Under the pieces are notes generated by a model, which worked only from the letters and a program-made list of their open reading frames with translations, was not told where the DNA came from and ran no database searches. A DNA stretch of 30,103 nucleotides from Chara braunii (taxonomy: Eukaryota; Streptophyta; Charophyceae; Charales; Characeae). The stretch is taken from NCBI GenBank assembly GCA_003427395.1, contig BFEA01000237.1, positions 1,166,124-1,196,226 of the forward strand, in the 5' to 3' direction. The translations under genes and the position numbers were made by a program. Shown here piece by piece: positions 1 to 11,356 of the stretch (positions within the stretch are counted from its first letter, which is position 1; each line of letters opens with the position of its first letter).

Positions 1-26
1 GAGAGAGAGAGAGAGAGAGAGAGAGA
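1..26. repeat. (GA)n microsatellite at the window edge
   Basis: A pure GA dinucleotide run opens the window and then grades into purine-rich sequence to about 120. The tract is cut by the window edge, so its true length is unknown. Confidence 0.95.
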
Positions 27-3000
27 AAGTGAGGTGAGAGGGAGAGTGGTGAAAGAAGAGGGGAGAAACAGAAAAAGGGGGTGCGCGGGAGTGTCGAAGA
101 GAGAGGGCAGATGAAGGACAAGGAGGAAAAACGCTGTAATTTTCTCATTTCTTGGTGAAATTGAGCGGGGGAAGATGCTATATGGGGGTTTTAAGGCATT
201 CTGAATCAGATGGACACGTCGAACTTTGAATCTGAGNAGTGGTTTGGTCGGTAAGGGAGATTGGGGCTGCGCCACTATGGCTGAACGTTTGGAGCCGGCC
301 ATCGGATTTTTCTATTTTTCTAGCGGAGGACCATTTCTCGTTTTTCTGCCCATGGTGTGATATCTATCCAGGCGTTTAGTTCCCGTGTCCGTTATCAGCA
401 CCCAGTACACCCTCTTCACCTCCTTGTGGTGATTGGGTTTCTTGTTTCCAAGCAACTGTCTTCACGGCCCATCCAGCTCCTTTACGGTCCATGCTAGTTT
501 GCTGTGGCTGCAATCCCTGAACCTGGCCACTATTTCAGCCAGGCGTCGTAGACAATGAGAGACATATCCAGGAGTGGCTTCGTTTCATATCAATACTGGC
601 CAGGAATAGAAAAAATAATAGTATTAGTAACCAGTGTTATAGGGAGGAGTGACAGACAAGGAGGAGAAGGTCCGTAAGAAGAATTGAGAGAGTTGAACAA
701 GTAGGGGAGTATTAGGGGGGGGGATTACATGTATCTATACACTGAAGCAAGGCTACGTGCAAAAAGGGGGATGCACTAGCAGGAAAAAAAAAAAAAAAAA
801 AAAAGCCAATGACTCTTCCCAGGTTCTAGGGGAGGGGTGATTTGCACTAACTCAAGTTTCCACAATAGTTAGTACCAGCATCGAGAGAGGGATTTCACTG
901 TGCCCCCACTGAACATCTGGTTGTGCCCATGCGACGCGTGCTGCTGTGTACTCCACGGAGGTACTGCGCTAGACCGTCGTTGTGTGTCGCTGTGCATCGT
1001 TGTGGGCTGNNGTGCCCTTGCTGAAAGGACTGCATTGGGTCACCTTTGATAACTTACGGCCTGTTTGAATATTGTAGTGACGAAATGTAGTGTGACCTGT
1101 GGAACCACGAAGGGCATGGCAGATTCCCATCCCAAGGNAGCAAAGAATTTTTTTCTTTTCTTCTCCTAGTCTTTGTTTAGTGATAGCAGTTAGCTGTCTC
1201 AAGGCGTCATTAGTCTACATGTCTCATTCTCGATAGCTGAGGGTCGCGGGTTAAAACGCTACAACANTTGCTATAAGTAATTGAGGTTGTTGTTCTTCTT
1301 TTTTTGGAAGGTGCCGCTNCTGCTAAATGCTCGAAGTACCAGTTTGCTGAAGATTTCCTCCTTCTGTTGAACTGATACTGAGGGCGACTGAGTTCTTAAN
1401 AGCAGGATACCATGTCTCAGCNGGTGTGGGTCGTGTTTCTCAGTGGTTGTACTAGGCTCTCTACTTAGGCCAAGTACCATAGGTTGTTGTGCTCGCTACA
1501 ACCACTGTGCAGTCCCGCTGAGTCTTGNTGTTGGGCCTTANNNGTTTCGTGGTGCTNATTTNTGTGCTACTCTGAGCAACTGTGGTACTTCCATTGCCTC
1601 CTAAGGCCTTGACCCGGCTTTGGACTGTGCAGGCCGGGCACNNCAGCGATACTTGATTACTGTACACAGGTGTAGTATGTACAGGTCGGCTGCTTTTTAC
1701 TACGTTTCGAATAAAGCATAGGGCGTGCTCTATTCGAATCAAGCCTTTCTAGGCTGCACAGCGATAGATTGGCCTGAGGTAGCAAAATTCTAAACTGAGG
1801 AAACGGCTAACTGCCGTAAAAAAGGGGGGGGGGGGTTGATCGTTTGTACTACGTTTTGGCTGTACCATGCTAAGTTGTTGAGCAAATACCGCTGATGCAC
1901 TTGCTGGGCGGAATGGTGACCGATGCTTCGTTATGGCTTTGAGCGCTAGTACGATGTCCAACTGTTGCATATTACTGTCAAGGATGCGGAAAACTTGCTG
2001 GAGGCCCAGGTCGGACCCTGCTGTTTGAGCTCGTATCAAGCGGATTACTACTTTGACTGCACCTGGCCAGATTGCTGCTTCTTCTTGCGCCTTAAGTAGA
2101 GCACGAAACATTTTCAACTTGAACAGTGTGATCCTAGACCACGTATCTGGACCCTGGCCAACTGTTGAACTCGACGGGTTGAGAGAGTGACCATCCCCTT
2201 GCAGACGGGTTACTGCTGCTGCGGGAACAAGCTGCCACTACCCACAGGCTGTGCGCTGCTTCCCGCCGAGGACCCCTGCGGGGCTGGCTGCTGAGGGCCT
2301 CCTAGTCCCTGTTGGTGTATTCTGCAGGCCTACAGTGGGCTGGGCGCACACTACTACTGTTGCTTGTCATTGGGGTTGCTGAGTACTCGACGGCGACTAC
2401 AGCAGGCCGCGTTGTTGCTTAGTTGGACTCAGGTGGAGTGCTATCGCTGTACTGGGCGCTGTTTGGGGTACTGTTGCTGAGCGGAACGCTGTTCCTTATT
2501 AGGAACAACAACGACATAGATTTAAGAAAGGAGGCCTGTGGTGACTATGGGAGTGAGATCAGACCTCATCAGGGGGCTTATGGCTGTGGTGTTGGAGGCC
2601 GTTTGAAGGCTGTTACTTTGAGTTTGGCCGCTATTGGAGCGTCTCGACTGCGTTATTTTTGGCCATCATTGCAGGGCCCTCAGGCGAATCAAGACTACAA
2701 GGCCCTCTCACAGTGAGATTGAGCGCAACCCCCTTGGATCTCGAGAGTCTGACTTTTCTTTCGCTATCCTTCTCAGTCTAAGTCTNGTCTTTGGTTACGA
2801 GAGGAAGGCGGNNGGCGGGATTGCAACCCGTAGGACCGCGCCAAGGCCTCTGTGGGAGGTTGCCCNACCGATTGCGNGAGCTCTGCCGGGGCCCAGGCGG
2901 GGTTCTGGAGGCAGGGAACTTCAGGTATAATCTCGTTAACCTGTGTGATCCCCTCTCCCTACTTNGCTTATCCTGGGGTATTTGAATATGTANATGTAAG

Positions 3001-3120
3001 GCTATTACTTTTTGTTTTGCTATGTATGTCAGGACATGCATTGTGAAGGTTAAATGAACAAGTACATATGAGAGATCAGATAATTNTTGAGTAATGTCAA
3101 ACAGAATGAACTGGGGGATG
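27..3120. other. Low-information region with weak ORFs and ambiguous bases
   Basis: No gene can be supported here. The stretch has an A-run near 785-804, a G-run near 1827-1836, and more than 20 N calls between 237 and 3086 that break several reading frames. The longest clean ORFs (minus 1749-2117, plus 2423-2716) match no family I recognise. The minus 1749-2117 frame encodes a plausibly helical 122-residue peptide and is listed separately. The rest reads as diverged non-coding or repeat-derived DNA. Confidence 0.5.
1749..2117 (-). CDS. Weak hypothetical ORF, possibly an exon
   Basis: This is a 122-codon open frame with an ATG start near 2117 and no ambiguous bases. The first 80 residues or so look helical, with regularly spaced Leu, Ile and Val. 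The last third is Pro/Phe-rich and includes a Pro run that simply translates a homopolymer G tract, so the 3' part is probably not coding. No conserved domain is recognised and no neighbouring gene supports it. It could be an exon of a split gene or a chance ORF. Confidence 0.2.
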   Translation of the reverse strand: MKMFRALLKAQEEAAIWPGAVKVVIRLIRAQTAGSDLGLQQVFRILDSNMQQLDIVLALKAITKHRSPFRPASASAVFAQQLSMVQPKRSTNDQPPPPFFTAVSRFLSLEFCYLRPIYRCAA

Positions 3121-3160
3121 GTGGGAGAACGAGGTTTGCATGCTTTGACCAGGGTCAACC

Positions 3161-4445
3161 CAAGGCTGAGCTCCCCTAAGTTGGTGTGGGCTCAGTGCTG
3201 TGTTTCATTCATGTTTGCTGGGCTGCTTGTATGGTTTTGAGGGTTGGGCCTATCCTAAGTTCTACGGACCAGCCGCTGTTTTTTTCTGGGGTTTTTGAAC
3301 AGGAGGACGGGCACCCTAAGTTGGGATGTCTCAGAATCCTGGTCTTTTTTTCTATGGGTTGCTGAAAACAAGACTGGGAGCACTCTAAGTTGCGTAGACT
3401 CAGTTCTGCGTATGTTTTTTTCTGAGGGGGACACAGGTATGAGGCTGAGCGTACCCTTAAGTTAGGGCGGCTCAGTCATAAGCCAGGAACACAAAGGCCA
3501 ACCGAAATATACAATTTTGATACATACTATACGAACCTATATCATCTGGCAGACCGGGCACCCTAAGTTGGGAAAGCCATTCAGTAAGTCAGGTAGAACA
3601 AGAAGAGGAGGAAAGATATAAAGAATATAACGAAGGTAACCTGGCCAGGCTGAGCGTACCCTTAAGTTAGGGCGACTCGGTCCTATGCTCGTAATAAGAC
3701 AAAGGATCAACGAGTTAGTATAAATTTGTTTTATTTTTTCTTCTAAACACAAGGCAGGGTTGGATGTCTCCCTAAGTTGGGTAGGTCTGACCCTCTGCCT
3801 AATAAGAGAGAAACACATATAGTCTGTGCATGTATCAATGATTGTTTTTATATGATTGTCGTTACGGAGGCTAAGCGTACCCTTAAGTTAGGGCGGCTTA
3901 GTCATACGTCGTTGTACTTTGTTCAGACAGTTTCTGTCTTATGTAACTATAATTGTTTAGGCCAGCTAGGCGTACCCTTAAGTTAGGGCGGCCTGGTGAT
4001 AGGCTCTTGTCGTTGATGTGATGTAGGTTGGACGTACCCTTAAGTTAGGGCGGTCTGACCATTCGTCGTTTGTACTTGTCTGTAGGTTGGATGTACCCTT
4101 AAGTTAGGGCGGTCTGACCATTCGTCGTTCGTGCTTGTTCTAGGCAGGTTAGGCACACCCCTAAGTTGGGGCAGTCTAATCCTATGCCCTATGTAGCTTT
4201 GTGTAAAGTTGGCTAGGCATACCCTTAAGTTAGGGCAGTTTAGCTTTACGCTTCATGTCGTCAGTTCAAGAAGAAGCCAGACGTACCCTTCAGTTAGGGC
4301 GGTCTGGTCATATGCTTTATGACTAGAGTTTATCTGGAGTTGGGCATACCCTTAAGTTAGGGCAGTCCAGTTGTGCGTACCTTTACTTGTTTACTTAGGC
4401 AGGTTGGACATACCCTTAAGTTAGGGCCTTGTCTGATCCTATGCC
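3161..4445 (+). repeat. Array of about 17 small hairpin elements with a conserved head and variable arms
   Basis: Each unit has a near-constant head, CCCT or CCCC, then TAAGTT as the loop, then AGGG or GGGG. Arms of 6-9 nt on either side can pair with each other. Heads sit near 3180, 3256, 3318, 3387, 3460, 3562, 3665, 3775, 3886, 3979, 4042, 4100, 4163, 4228, 4291, 4354 and 4418, spaced about 57-115 bp. Arm pairs change together: CTGAGC with GCTCAG (3445-3475), CTAAGC with GCTTAG (3871-3901), CCAGAC with GTCTGG (4277-4307), GCTAGGC with GTTTAGC (4212-4244). Some units extend into an outer GGCA/TGCC stem (3753-3799, 4143-4188, 4398-4445). Copies 2, 3, 4 and 6 are the most degenerate. DNA between units is not conserved, so this is not an ordinary satellite. 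It could be a proliferating palindromic element or an array of structured RNAs. Confidence 0.85.
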
Positions 4446-4802
4446 ATAAGTGAGGGGGATATTGAAAGGGAACAACTGAGTGATCTAACGAACCACCTGG
4501 GCAAATGTATGTGGGATTGTGAGAGATGCATGCTCATGTATGATTGTAGGCTCTCACTTGGGTGTCCTTCGATAGGGTAGTTGCTGTAAATGCTCGCCAA
4601 GTGTTGGAGCGATAGGTAGACTAGATGGATGATGAAAGGGAAACTTGGGGTGAAGGTAGGACTGACCCTGCTGGGAGTTAGGCCCAGTGCTAGCCCACAG
4701 CCTCAGCTAGAGGTTGTGTTGGCTGTCATTGAGTCTGAATCATCAAACAGATGTCAGAAGTTAGTCTCACGTATAGTTGTTTTGTCTTTCTGCTTTTTCA
4801 GC
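4446..4802. other. Gene-free spacer after the hairpin array
   Basis: No gene is supported. A short plus frame at 4629-4811 is open but unrecognised. A pyrimidine-rich run ending in CAG at about 4790-4801 resembles a 3' splice acceptor. That would fit the hairpin array lying in an intron, but no matching donor or exon could be identified. Confidence 0.4.
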
Positions 4803-4970
4803 TTCGTATAAATCTTGGCAGCCTCCTGTTCCTACGGGAAGCGCTGCCGGAATTTCTACAAATCTGGAGGAGTTAGTCATTTTTTGGCTCATAAAATTTC
4901 TGAAAAGACACTTTTCCTACTGGAAGCGCTGCCGAAATTTCGTAGATTTTAGGGAGTTAGAATAATTTTC
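4803..4970 (+). repeat. Two-copy tandem repeat, unit about 84 bp
   Basis: Two imperfect copies, about 4803-4885 and 4886-4970, share the block GGAAGCGCTGCCG followed by an AATTTC-rich stretch and a GGAG(T)TTAG end. Each begins with an ATAAA-containing segment. The unit is too diverged and stop-rich to be coding. Confidence 0.75.
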
Positions 4971-5351
4971 AGTCAGGAGTTACTTAGCAGATCCATTCTG
5001 ATTAGAGGAAATACTTGGTGACGTGGTACTAGTAGAGGAGCTAGGATACGACTAGGGGGATTGTTCTCCCCTTGGCACAGGTATAAGTAGTATTTTTCTT
5101 TGGCCTGTACTGTGATGCAGGTTTTCGTGTTGTCATTCGGAGGCTTGATCTGATCAGCCTATTCCTTCAAAAGGATCATTCTTCTGTTATCACTGATAAC
5201 ATGTCGGTTGCCGATTCGCCGGTTTACGACTCAACCCCAATTCACCCTCAATACTCAACCTAAAAAGGCTTTGGCCCTTGTGATTTTATTGTTTTGTTGA
5301 GGTTTCACCCAGACTTTTACTGAATGGCCATTTAACAAAAGTACTGAGTAC
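4971..5351. other. Non-coding spacer
   Basis: I see no ORF of note, no RNA gene and no clear repeat between the 84-bp dimer and the dispersed repeat that starts near 5352. Confidence 0.5.
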
Positions 5352-6655
5352 TTACTTATGGTTCGTTGGCTGGAGGTTGGGGCTTGCATGGCTGAAGCAC
5401 AGGGTATGAGTGGAGAGGTTGGTTGGAGTTGACCCCGTATAGCGTGTGGATCTTTGCTTGATTCTGTGATGTGATTGCAGGTATGTATGGAAGAGTATCA
5501 TCTGAGTTATATTGAGTGATCGTGTCTTGGATTCAGATGGCCAACCCACATAACTGTCGTGAGAGTGGACTACCCCACAACCTTTATGTTTGAGTGAGAC
5601 TGATTTGTACCTGTCCTGATGAAATAAGCGTACGTTCGGGTAATCCCCACAGGGCTAATCCCGACGATGTCCTTTCTGTTGCTGTTGAGAACAATTGTTT
5701 TTTATTATTATTTATTTATCCTTGAGGTTCCGGATGGAAGGGTTAGAGTGTCGCTGGTGATGCGCCAGACGACTCACCACCGCTTCAAATTCCTTCCTGC
5801 CCTAGGGACCGTCTTACCCCGCACCCTTTGAGACACCTCAGGGTGCAAAAGACGGAAAGGCCCTCAGGCCGGTTTTGCGCCCGCTAAAGGGTTACCTCCC
5901 CTTAGCGCGCGCTTCAGCCAACGCCTGAGCGTCGGGAGTCACCCCATGGCCCAGAATAGGCCATTCGGATATGGGCACGACACCATGTGTCGTCATCGCT
6001 TTTATCTGCGTAGGAATGCATTATAAATCGGTATGCGTGGATCCTACGTTCGCGCGATCTTATACTAAACCTCGCACAAGGCAGTTACCGACTCCCACTG
6101 CGTAGAGTTATGGGTTGGATACTGAAGGGACTAGGAGTGTTGTTGTGTTGTGGTGCTATTTGTGGAGATTGTTGTGTGTGTGTCCGTATGTTATGCGTGG
6201 ATAAGCGTGGGTGTTATAGTGTAACGCGTGGGTGTGTAGTGCATCCTAGTCGACCGGCGCCGAATTGCGTTTGGGACTTCAGCCCCTAGTACGACGATTC
6301 GCGTACGGGTTCGATTTTCGGGCGTTCGACCGCACGTACCCCCTATGCTACAGCGAGCGAGAAACGCGCTCGGCTGGGCCACCTCTGCAATTGCATACGA
6401 AAAACTTTCGCATGTGGTTCAATAGCTCGGCAGGGATACGCCCACCTAAGGGATGGTGACAGCTCCCGCAGGTGGAGGTAGCGGTGCCTCGCGTGACTCT
6501 GTCCTGTCGTAGGGGCTCGCGAGAGGTACGGCTGGCGCACTCGGCCGGAGCGGCAAACGCTCTCCGCGACAAGTCCTGCATAATCCTGCGTGACACGGCC
6601 GGGAGGGTCCCCGTGTGGGACCGATGCGCTCGACAACGTCAATGCTGGGTCCTTA
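5352..6655 (+). repeat. Dispersed repeat family R1, left copy
   Basis: This copy is homologous, in reverse complement, to 15605-17440. Strong blocks are 5372-5570 (matching 17225-17420, with a 19-bp identical stretch around GATGTGATTGCAGGTATGT) and 5895-6655 (matching 15605-16370, including CCTAGTCGACCGGCG near 6245 and GCCGGGAGGGTCCC near 6599). The middle is shorter here by roughly 500 bp than in the other copy, so one has an indel. A small hairpin GCACCCT/AGGGTGC lies near 5820-5846. Open frames inside are short and not conserved as proteins. It could be a solo LTR or a non-autonomous element; no terminal repeats were recognised. Confidence 0.75.
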
Positions 6656-6671
6656 AGCAAACAGAACGCTA

Positions 6672-9600
6672 GATTTTCGTGTGAGGGGCGAAGACACGCG
6701 GTACACGGTCGACAATTGGTGTGGTCTGGTGCGTGAGAGGGAAGTCAACAAAAAGGGGAGACTGGGTGAACGAGCGGGACGCGAGCTTGTAAAGTACTAT
6801 TGACATCAACTATTATCTCGACGTTCGCACATGACGTTTTGCGCATGCAGAGCCTGTAAAGAGCTGCCCAGAAATCGACTCAAAACAGTGGGAGAACTAC
6901 GCTGCTGAAGGTCGCTCGAGAGAGTAAGAGAGGAGGGTCTCAGAGGCCAATTGGCAATGCATGACTTGCGTGACGGGGTCCAATTATGGCGATGGTGTAG
7001 TACAAAGCACTGGGAAGAGCGGTCAGACTGGGTTTCTATGAGTGGCAAGATAGGGCGAGTAACTAACGGACCCTGTTCGGAAGCCCCTCTGAGTCTGTTC
7101 GGTTAGTGTCTCGCCCTTACCAACGGCGACCAACTCTTACAGGCGGCCATAGTCAGGCGTGGCCTTGGCTGTCCATGATTCAGGAGAAGGAGTGGAGAGA
7201 AAGGGCTGTTTGCACGACTTTCACTCTACCCCTGGGCGGTCTGGGACTCTGGGCCACAACTTATTACCACGTCAAGCCTAGCTGGAATGAAACACTGGTT
7301 GTGACCGAACCTGTGTGTAACCTGTGAGAGGGAAGAAGCAGGAGCATGAGTGTGCATACAGAGTTGAACAGAGCGAGATCGGTTCGGTAGCATTTCCTTT
7401 CTCCCTTATCTTCGTTAATAAAGATGGCCGCCTCTTACCCTTGATGTCGAGAGACTAATCACGCGTCTTCGACTGGGTGTGTGTGAGTGAGAGAGTCGTC
7501 TACATCAACGAAGTATCAGTTTGGAACAGTATGCTGTGCCACTAGCCATCGCCTCTCTAGTGGTTGTGACTTTGGCAGGTACGAGTCATGATCTGATTGA
7601 GAAGATGAGTAGGCGAGAGGAGCTAAAGGGAGATGCAGATACTCGAGACTCGACCTGGCGAAAGAGGTAGACAAAGGGGAATGTGTTAAAGTCTTCGATC
7701 CCTTGTAGTCCTTGTTCAGGCATCGGCTTGGGGGAGGGTTCTTGCTCGTTAAACTTGCGTGATGGATGAAGTGCCCTCTTCGTCCTCTGCCTATTCCCTA
7801 GTGAGCACCGTTTGTCAGCCCTTAATCGGCAGAATGAGTATTCCCCTGTCAGTAACTTATCATCGGTTAATAAGAGTTACCACCTGTTAAAGTTGAGAAG
7901 TGCTAATCATATGGCCACGCTTCAAGTACCTTGAGTGTAAGAGAAAGGGTATAAGAGAGATAGGCAAATGATGCGGAAAAATTGAAGAGTCTGGGTTCTA
8001 TAGTTCGACAAAAGTTGATAGGTGGGCGCATGGACTGGAAAGAGTGACCACAAGTTTTCAAATTGGTTTTCCTCGCTTGTCTAATAAGCGTCTGCTAGTA
8101 GAGCATGGTTAGAATAGAAAACCCCGTTTTTGCTTTGCAAGAGAAATATGATCTTGGTACCTTTCCGCACTCACGTGTGAGTGATAGATGGAAAAAAAAA
8201 GACGGACGCTAAGGAAGATAGCTTACTTGCTCATGAAATTCTTGGTGGATGGGGACTAATTTTGTAATTAATCATACTTAAATGTGCACTGTGTTTTACC
8301 TGAAGAGGTCGTTTAGCGAGGCTCCAAATGCAAAGTGCACGCCCCCCCCCCTACACCGATCAAGTAAGAATTTATAGAGCGGCGTTTAATCCCAGTTAAT
8401 CTTCCTGTTTGCGAGAATGTTTTATTGAACTGAACATGTCTGCAAATCGTCTGACTACTCTCTTTCCCTTCTCAAAAGCTGCAAAAGGAACTGGTTTTGT
8501 CTGGCTCAGTACATGAGTCTAGTATTTACCCATTCTGCCATCAACTTACCCGGTGCGATATATGCTAGACAATAAGTTTCAGACGACGTTCCCTCACACT
8601 GAGTCAAGCGAGATGTCCCTTGCGTGTTTTTTTTTTAATTAGTCTTCTACCAATTGATAATTGGCCTGATCTGGAACGGATGAGTGCTAATGTGAACCCC
8701 ATTTCAAACTTGACAGACCAATCGTTATCTGGGGAACACCGTACTCGGGAGTTCTTGAGAAAAAGTATTGTTCCTCTCACGACAGCTAGATTGGTCAGGC
8801 TTGAGAGGCGAATTTGGACTTTTATACATCACGTTTAAAAAAAAAAACAGACAGGTGATTTGACCTTTCGCTGACGATGATAATAAAAAATCACTCAGTT
8901 GTATACCATATGGTAGCTCATATCTATCTGCGTCAGTCAACTATACTTAGTCACTAATTATTTCAGGTTTAGAGTAAGTGTAAACCTAACAAGGTCGCAG
9001 ACTACACCGTTAGTTCTGGCAAATAGGGACCCAAGAAGTACCCTGGCAAGTTGCAATTAAGAGCTTGGGGAAAAAGAGAAACTCATTAAGCTTTGCAGTT
9101 GATTGACTTTGTTGAAGTTCTCTCTTGGAAGACCAGTGGGCGCAACAAAACAAGGAACCAAACACAGTCACTTTCAGAGATCTGCGACAGAGGAATGGCA
9201 ATGATAATCGAACTTATACGGCAGACGATCGAATTAATGTGAGAATGTAATCCCTATATGGTTGGACATGCAGTAAAAGGTTGAAATCACAATCAAGCAG
9301 CTGTCTGAACCTGCAGCTTCTCAAGTTTCATCACTCACGAAGTTGAGAAAAAACCCCAAATCGTTAATCCTTGCTATGTCGGGGTCAGGCGAGCGTGAGC
9401 AGCCCTTATAGTGATCTGAGTTAATTTTCAGTTTGGGACGATTTCTCTTCAATTTTACCAGTAATTTTCCTCGCTTGTAAGTCGGCAGTGAACACAAGTA
9501 TCAATCCGATCACTACCTGTGAAAATATCGACTACGATCCAAGCTAGATGCCAACAACAACTTGTTAATGAGCAATGTCAACCCCCGACACTCCGTCGAG

Positions 9601-10100
9601 GAAGTAAGGAGAGTCACTACCGATGACCCGTGATATGATCCAACCATTCATTCCAAGGAAGACGAATAAGCATCAGGCAGAGGCAGATAAATGAGGACAA
9701 ACCAGATTAGAGGCTGGTCATAATCGGACAAGCCATACACCATCAGGAAATGGACAGCAATCGGAACAGCTACGTCACTGAGACAGCCTAGCGAACCTGA
9801 GAAAGTCAGAGAGCAGCAGCTACCATGCACATGAGCACAGTCCAGTCATTCCTGGTCAGTGGTCCAAAGTGAGCTACTCTTATTCAAAACACGCCAAGCC
9901 GCCTGGTGCCCTGTCAAGTCGATTAATGCTTGTGGGGCGGGTTCAGAATTGGTACCTGATCGGGGTTGAAACGTGGCATTCTAACTGACATCCACAACTT
10001 TGTGCTTGTAAGCAAACACTGCCTTCAGAATTTTGAGCCTTACTAGAATCAATCGCAACCTATTATATCCATTGGTTAAAGCACAGAACTAACACTAACC
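6672..10100. other. Long gene-poor region
   Basis: About 3.4 kb with no supportable gene. Open frames at minus 6806-7048, plus 7106-7327, plus 8620-8838, minus 9010-9201 and minus 9648-9830 are all under 85 codons, show no domain and have no homologous partner elsewhere in the window. There is a C-run at 8342-8351. I saw no tRNA or rRNA and no tandem repeats. Confidence 0.5.
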
Positions 10101-10121
10101 ATAAAGGACGACGAAATCGTA

Positions 10122-10466
10122 GTGATAAAGCACCGATCAAACAGGGATAAGAGAGAGGGATGGGAGGAAGAGGCATGCAAAGATATGGAAGAACACAGAC
10201 TACTTCAGAGGGAGTTTGCAGTCAGGTCAGCGGGGGAAAGAAAGTACATTGAATATGTAATCTACTTCTACGGGCTTGATGGCAAACTGCACAGTACCAG
10301 TTTCTCGCTAGAGAGTGTGGAACAGGCTAAGGGCAAACCTCGCATTAGCTCAGTAATGCCCGAATTACCATCTCCTGAACTCTATCAGCATGTAAACAGC
10401 AAGCACTCTTCCACAGTTTGCAGTCTTCTCCCCGGTACTATGACATGTGAATCAACGATTCCGTAA
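10122..10466 (+). CDS. Weak ORF, possibly a diverged relative of the downstream domain cluster
   Basis: A 114-codon frame without a convincing start codon; it opens with GTG. The N-terminal third is strongly charged (Arg, Lys, Glu). A short strand-like segment, YIEYVIYFYGLDGK (residues about 47-60), resembles the FYFIDLDKYD and CYFIDLDEYD segments in the ORFs at 13400-14118, which is why it is listed. The final third looks random. It may be an exon or a relic. No function is proposed. Confidence 0.25.
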   Translation: MIKHRSNRDKREGWEEEACKDMEEHRLLQREFAVRSAGERKYIEYVIYFYGLDGKLHSTSFSLESVEQAKGKPRISSVMPELPSPELYQHVNSKHSSTVCSLLPGTMTCESTIP

Positions 10467-10493
10467 CTCAATATATCAACGCTCATTTAAACA

Positions 10494-10553
10494 ACATTCA
10501 GACGACATTCATACAATTTTCATAATACATTCATACGGTTTTCATGCAATTCT
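10494..10553 (+). repeat. Short AT-rich tandem repeat
   Basis: Two units of about 23-24 bp with the form ACATTCATAC(AA/GG)TTTTCAT, preceded by a partial copy (ACATTCAGACG). It lies in the gap between two ORFs. Confidence 0.6.
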
Positions 10554-10708
10554 TAAGCAGTGTTCAAACGAAATTTTAAGGGTTCGCTAGTCTAGTGACA
10601 ATTGCCGTCTATTTAGTGGGCAACAATTGATTCGACCTACAACGGACACTCGTCAGCCAAACCCAGTCTCTTTCCTACTATCACGGAGTAACTATCTACC
10701 CCAAATAC

Positions 10709-11356
10709 ATGAGAAAAATTAACCCCATCTCAGTCGACCAGTCGGTCCTTGACGACCTCAATGTAATAGCCACCAAGGAGAGTTTTCCCTACAGGTATGT
10801 CAAGATCGATGGGTTCAAGCGCGAAGATTTGTCTATCTTCGTCGCTCTCACAGAGTTTGCTGAAGGTACAGTCAAAGACCTGCGGATTTTCCTGAAGAAA
10901 GGGAACGAGACTCATCCTCACTTTGATGCAGTGTGGGTGGCAGCAGCTGGGTTTGTGCAGTGGAAGGCTGAGAGACTCCAGGGAAACACGAAGTTGGTCT
11001 ACAACTTTGGTCCCAAACTCTTTACAAATTATCCCAAGCCTCCAGTTCCATATTACCTTATCGATGGTTCTTGTTGGGGAGATTTGGTGGACTTGGCCAA
11101 GAGGTACACTTCCCCTGCAGTGATCGATTACGAGGCAGTGACTGAGCCCTCAGAGTTCCCTCATCTCAGACGGGGGATTTTCTCCCAACCATACTTCCTT
11201 CTATGTGGGAAGAATTTTGTGCCATGCTTGATTTCGTATCATGGGACTTGGATGGAAGTGCTCGGAACTAGCAGGCTTCAGGTGGCTCTACATACAGAGA
11301 CCACAAGCTCAGGGAGTATGGAGACTTGGCCGAAAGATCAGGCAATAAACAGTTAA
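10709..11356 (+). CDS. Hypothetical protein carrying unknown domain, copy A
   Basis: This is a clean 215-codon ORF with an ATG start and TAA stop, and one of the best coding candidates outside the retroelement. Residues about 25-90 follow the same pattern as the ORFs further right: an aromatic-rich start (SFPYRYVKID), a hydrophobic strand (LSIFVALTEFAEG), then DLRIFLKKG, a Trp-containing helix (FDAVWVAAAGFVQWKAERL) and a Pro-rich linker. In copy B (12890) the equivalent segments read LARFLEGDIYDIRPYIRKR and FNWLWKIAIQSLYDEK. No catalytic motif, signal peptide or membrane segment is evident. I do not recognise the family and propose no function. The last 30 residues or so are Ser/Thr-rich and may be read-through past an exon end. 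Confidence 0.55.
   Translation: MRKINPISVDQSVLDDLNVIATKESFPYRYVKIDGFKREDLSIFVALTEFAEGTVKDLRIFLKKGNETHPHFDAVWVAAAGFVQWKAERLQGNTKLVYNFGPKLFTNYPKPPVPYYLIDGSCWGDLVDLAKRYTSPAVIDYEAVTEPSEFPHLRRGIFSQPYFLLCGKNFVPCLISYHGTWMEVLGTSRLQVALHTETTSSGSMETWPKDQAINS

Noticed and set aside
1271-1742. Minus ORFs containing X residues
   Set aside because: Ambiguous bases hide stops, composition looks random, and no domain is recognised.
3161-4445. CRISPR-like repeat-spacer array
   Set aside because: Repeats vary in sequence, spacing ranges from about 57 to 115 bp, and the setting is eukaryotic with no cas genes. The pattern is conserved structure, not identical direct repeats.
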